The notes under the pieces are model-generated. The model did not search any database and was not told the origin of the DNA. It saw only the letters and a list, made by a program, of their open reading frames with translations. Position numbers and translations under genes: made by a program. Below, piece by piece: positions 20,702-22,588 of a stretch of DNA of 22,588 bases (its first letter is position 1; each line of letters begins with the position of its first letter). The DNA comes from a virus: positions 1 through 22,588 of IMG/VR virus record IMGVR_UViG_3300012984_000036. One strand, written 5' to 3'.

Positions 20702-21444
20702 AGCTGGCCGCTATTTTCAATGTTTGGATGGATAGCATTGAATTGCTCGGCAGGGCTATAGAATGCATGCCCGCTGAAGAGATAATAATAGTTTGGTCCG
20801 AATATTCCAATAGAGGTGAACGTGCCACGCCATACCTTTATATGTATGGTCAAAAGGTGCACTTTGTTCAGTGTGAACCAAAATCATACAATAATCCGGC
20901 GGATAGTGAAACCAGAAAGCGAAATGCAGGATTACATAAGGCAAAAGAGCTCGGGTGCACGCACTTCATAATGTGCGATTCTGATGAATTCTACATTAGG
21001 GAAGAATTTGAAGAAACCAAAAAATTATTTGATAGTACTTGCATTTACGGAGTTGTTCACCCCGTAAGAGTTTATGTGGGGAGACCTACTTTGTGGTGCG
21101 ATGATCACACTTTAGTGCCTGGTATTCAAAGGCTTTTTGATGATTCTGAGGTTGGCTTTTTTCAGCGATACCCTTTCGCGTATGATCGTGAAGGAAATGC
21201 TCATATTGACCCCACTCGGCGGCCTAACACTGACATCGGAATTGATAAAAGTCCTTTCTTCATGCATCACATGAGCTATGTAAGACAAAATATAGACCTG
21301 AAGATCAGAAACAGCTCGGCCAACTTACGCCGTTCAGAAGCCGCCATAAAGCGCGACATCGCCAACGCCGCGCCGGGTTACATGAGCGAACTTTACCACC
21401 GTGAGTTAAAGGAATCAGAGAACTTATTCGGAATAACAATATGA
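20698..21444 (+). CDS. Family 2-like glycosyltransferase
   Basis: A 248-residue protein. MKLAAIFNVWMDSIELLGRA resembles GT2-like 'AiynVyD..E.L..si' N-termini. SETRKRNAGLHKAKELGCTH (70-89) is the pre-DxD helix and FIMCDSDEFYIREEF has the DSD at 94-96. A WCDDHTLVPGIQRLF region and a final MHHMSYVRQNIDLKIRNSSA match the pattern seen in GT2-type proteins of 'glycosyl transferase family 92/2' kind. It is the last enzyme of the coupled cassette, ATGA overlap with the DUF1360-like gene. Confidence 0.8.
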   Translation: MKLAAIFNVWMDSIELLGRAIECMPAEEIIIVWSEYSNRGERATPYLYMYGQKVHFVQCEPKSYNNPADSETRKRNAGLHKAKELGCTHFIMCDSDEFYIREEFEETKKLFDSTCIYGVVHPVRVYVGRPTLWCDDHTLVPGIQRLFDDSEVGFFQRYPFAYDREGNAHIDPTRRPNTDIGIDKSPFFMHHMSYVRQNIDLKIRNSSANLRRSEAAIKRDIANAAPGYMSELYHRELKESENLFGITI

Positions 21445-21734
21445 CAGACTTTTTATTATGGATAGAGATTTCATGTTTTTGGATATGGGGTATTCACTTC
21501 TGCTTCAGAGAGAATCAGATATTTGGTAAAGTGGGCGATTGGCTCTATGGCAGGCTCCCAAAATGGTTGTGCAAGCCTCTGTTCAAATGCCCTATGTGCA
21601 TGGCCTCAATCCACGGTACGGTCCTTTATTTGGCCTCTCCTATGCATTATCTTTGGTACATGCACCTGCTTTTCGTGGTAGCTTTATGCGGATTAAACGA
21701 CATCATCGACGGTTTAACGGCAGATTATGATTAA
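21441..21734 (+). CDS. DUF1360-like membrane protein
   Basis: A 97-residue protein with three hydrophobic segments (LLWIEISCFWIWGIHFCF; SIHGTVLYLASPMHYLWYMH; LLFVVALCGLNDIIDGL) and a FKCPMCMASIHGT motif around residue 50. The C-P-x-C near the start of a membrane helix is typical of DUF1360 and similar small membrane proteins found in phages and bacteria near sporulation or cell-envelope genes. Function is not established. It joins the cassette (upstream ATGA) and overlaps the next gene by eight bases. Confidence 0.65.
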   Translation: MTDFLLWIEISCFWIWGIHFCFRENQIFGKVGDWLYGRLPKWLCKPLFKCPMCMASIHGTVLYLASPMHYLWYMHLLFVVALCGLNDIIDGLTADYD

Positions 21735-22338
21735 GAAACTCAAAGCTTTATTCACCAGCAAAGAACCGGCCTTCAATCTCCATCACCCGGACCTGGCCAA
21801 CAAAATCGTTTTTGCCTTCGAGTGCGGCGGCAAGAAATACTACCGCTTTGGCGATGCTGAAAACTCCAATGAAATAGCTATGCCCACCGGGCGGTACAAG
21901 TTTTACCTTGCCTTTCTACAGGAGGTTGAATTGCGCATGACATTGCCTACGCTTCAAAAGTATTTGGCCGAGCTCAGAAAGGCATTAGAAGGCGGCCAGG
22001 GACAAGTAAAGTTAGGGCGAGCCTGGGAGCTGATCATTTCAATGGAGGGACGCACAAAGCTTGCCTTTGAGCCTGCGACCGTCCGCCGGCTAGCTTCCGT
22101 CACTTACTTCGACGAACACGAGGATCTAAGCGACTATGACCGGGCTTATTGCGACAAAAAACTGGCCCATTGGGATAAATATGATGGCTTAGGTTTTTTT
22201 TTGAGGACGCCGATCAAGGAATTATGCGGGCTCAGCGGTATATCACTCAACGATTTGACAGAATATATGAATCAGATGGACGCCGTAATAAGAGATTTGA
22301 CTCCCGACACCCAGATTCAATCCTCGACGAGTTCATAA
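21727..22338 (+). CDS. Probable tail assembly chaperone
   Basis: A 203-residue soluble protein (MIKKLKALFTSKEPAFNLHH...) with KIVFAFECGGKKYYRFGDAE, a helical LQEVELRMTLPTLQKYLAEL, and a late Tyr/Asp-rich stretch. I do not recognise a family with certainty. It lies immediately before the probable tape measure gene and is overlapped by a second frame shifted by -1, the layout of phage tail assembly chaperones (lambda G/T). A run of nine T's (22194-22202) is at the start of the shared open region and could allow slippage (codons GGT TTT TTT TTG). Position supports the role more than sequence does. Confidence 0.5.
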   Translation: MIKKLKALFTSKEPAFNLHHPDLANKIVFAFECGGKKYYRFGDAENSNEIAMPTGRYKFYLAFLQEVELRMTLPTLQKYLAELRKALEGGQGQVKLGRAWELIISMEGRTKLAFEPATVRRLASVTYFDEHEDLSDYDRAYCDKKLAHWDKYDGLGFFLRTPIKELCGLSGISLNDLTEYMNQMDAVIRDLTPDTQIQSSTSS

Positions 22339-22343
22339 CCGGC

Positions 22344-22484
22344 ATGGACTACCAGATTAAATTGGTGGCTGATTTCAATAGTTCGGAGGAAGAAAGATGG
22401 CGACGGGCCTCCTGGTATGACTTCAATCACCATATTGATTCACTCAGGAAGCGCAAAGAGGCCATAGAACAGCGAGAAAATTAG
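22344..22484 (+). CDS. Downstream frame of the putative tail chaperone pair
   Basis: From the ATG at 22344 the protein is 46 residues (MDYQIKLVADFNSSEEERWR...), strongly charged and helical. The same frame is open from 22185, overlapping the previous gene in the -1 frame; an ATG at 22224 would give 86 residues but needs a 115-base overlap. Residues just upstream of 22344 (PDSILDEFITG) look protein-like, which suggests translation enters from upstream by -1 frameshifting. Both independent start and frameshift product are possible. It may be the T-like extension of the chaperone. Confidence 0.5.
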   Translation: MDYQIKLVADFNSSEEERWRRASWYDFNHHIDSLRKRKEAIEQREN

Positions 22485-22485
22485 T

Positions 22486-22494
22486 TATATTAGC
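22486..22494 (+). promoter_or_regulatory. Possible promoter box ahead of tape measure gene
   Basis: TATATTAGC differs from the Bacteroidota -7 consensus TAnnTTTGC at one base. It shares AGTTATATT (22483-22491) with the candidate at 11657. No good -33 TTG is visible. Confidence 0.22.
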
Positions 22495-22544
22495 GTTAAA
22501 ATGGCCGTCAGGCGAAACCCACATCACATGAAGACATCAATTTC

Positions 22545-22588
22545 ATGGCCGATCGGACGGTTAACATCAACATCAATTATAAGGTAAA
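22545..22588 (+). CDS. Start of a probable tail tape measure protein (cut by window end)
   Basis: Fourteen codons are visible (MADRTVNININYKV) before the window ends. This opening, with alternating Asn and Ile after MAD-T-V, resembles N-termini of tape measure proteins in Bacteroidota phages. The position right after a chaperone-like pair agrees. Tape measure proteins set tail length and are typically very long, which cannot be checked here. A 28-codon frame starting at 22501 overlaps this and is probably noise. Confidence 0.5.
   Translation, partial: MADRTVNININYKV

Noticed and set aside
11651-21734. Portal, prohead protease or major capsid gene hidden in the cassette
   Set aside because: Each frame between the terminase and the tail genes either shows sugar-enzyme, methyltransferase, nuclease or membrane features or is too short; none has a portal or capsid length and pattern.
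22501-22587. 28-codon frame (MAVRRNPHHMK...) before the window end
   Set aside because: Overlaps the better-supported tape measure start in another frame and has unlikely composition.
1-22588. CRISPR array, insertion sequence or integrase
   Set aside because: No regularly spaced repeats, no transposase or recombinase motifs and no terminal inverted repeats were seen on either strand.

Overview
This window is a stretch of bacteriophage (or prophage) DNA, most likely from a phage of the Bacteroidota. The host call rests on promoter-like boxes of the Bacteroidota type (TAnnTTTG with an upstream TTG), a general lack of strong Shine-Dalgarno sites, and the protein families present. No host gene, integrase, portal or capsid gene is visible, so free phage and prophage cannot be told apart.

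Left arm (about 1-4701, minus strand): a tightly packed early operon read leftwards from a divergent control region. It carries a RecT-type annealing protein and a YqaJ-type exonuclease, which form a two-component recombination pair, plus about thirteen small unrecognised or membrane proteins. It ends in a hairpin terminator at 23-81 that faces a plus-strand terminator at 139-175.

Control region (about 4702-4843): back-to-back promoter-like sequences around two copies of a 15-bp direct repeat. A 52-residue helix-turn-helix protein starts immediately to the right.

Middle (4844-9889, plus strand): the HTH gene, a GIY-YIG protein and a NinG/Rap-like recombination protein. Then comes a roughly 390-nt GC-rich gene-free stretch (6239-6640) with many hairpins and a tRNA-like fold of 134 nt. 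After it lies a run of small membrane proteins, lipoproteins and a zinc-ribbon protein.

Packaging and glycan cassette (9928-21444): terminase small and large subunits are followed not by portal and capsid genes but by about 9 kb of sugar-related genes. I count one DUF115/sialyltransferase-like protein, seven GT-A-type glycosyltransferase-like proteins with a DxD-like or acidic metal-binding motif, one GT-like protein without a clear DxD, an FkbM methyltransferase and a second class I methyltransferase-like protein. An XF1762-family protein, small membrane proteins and a mobile HNH-AP2 endonuclease sit among them. Most neighbours are joined by ATGA stop/start overlaps, so the cassette is probably translated as one coupled unit.

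Right end (21441-22588): a DUF1360-like membrane protein, then what looks like a tail assembly chaperone pair with overlapping reading frames (-1 frame, with a run of nine T's at the start of the shared region), then the first 14 codons of a probable tail tape measure protein. The glycan cassette thus occupies the place where head genes are usually found. It may decorate virion proteins, the phage DNA or the host surface; the sequence alone does not decide which.
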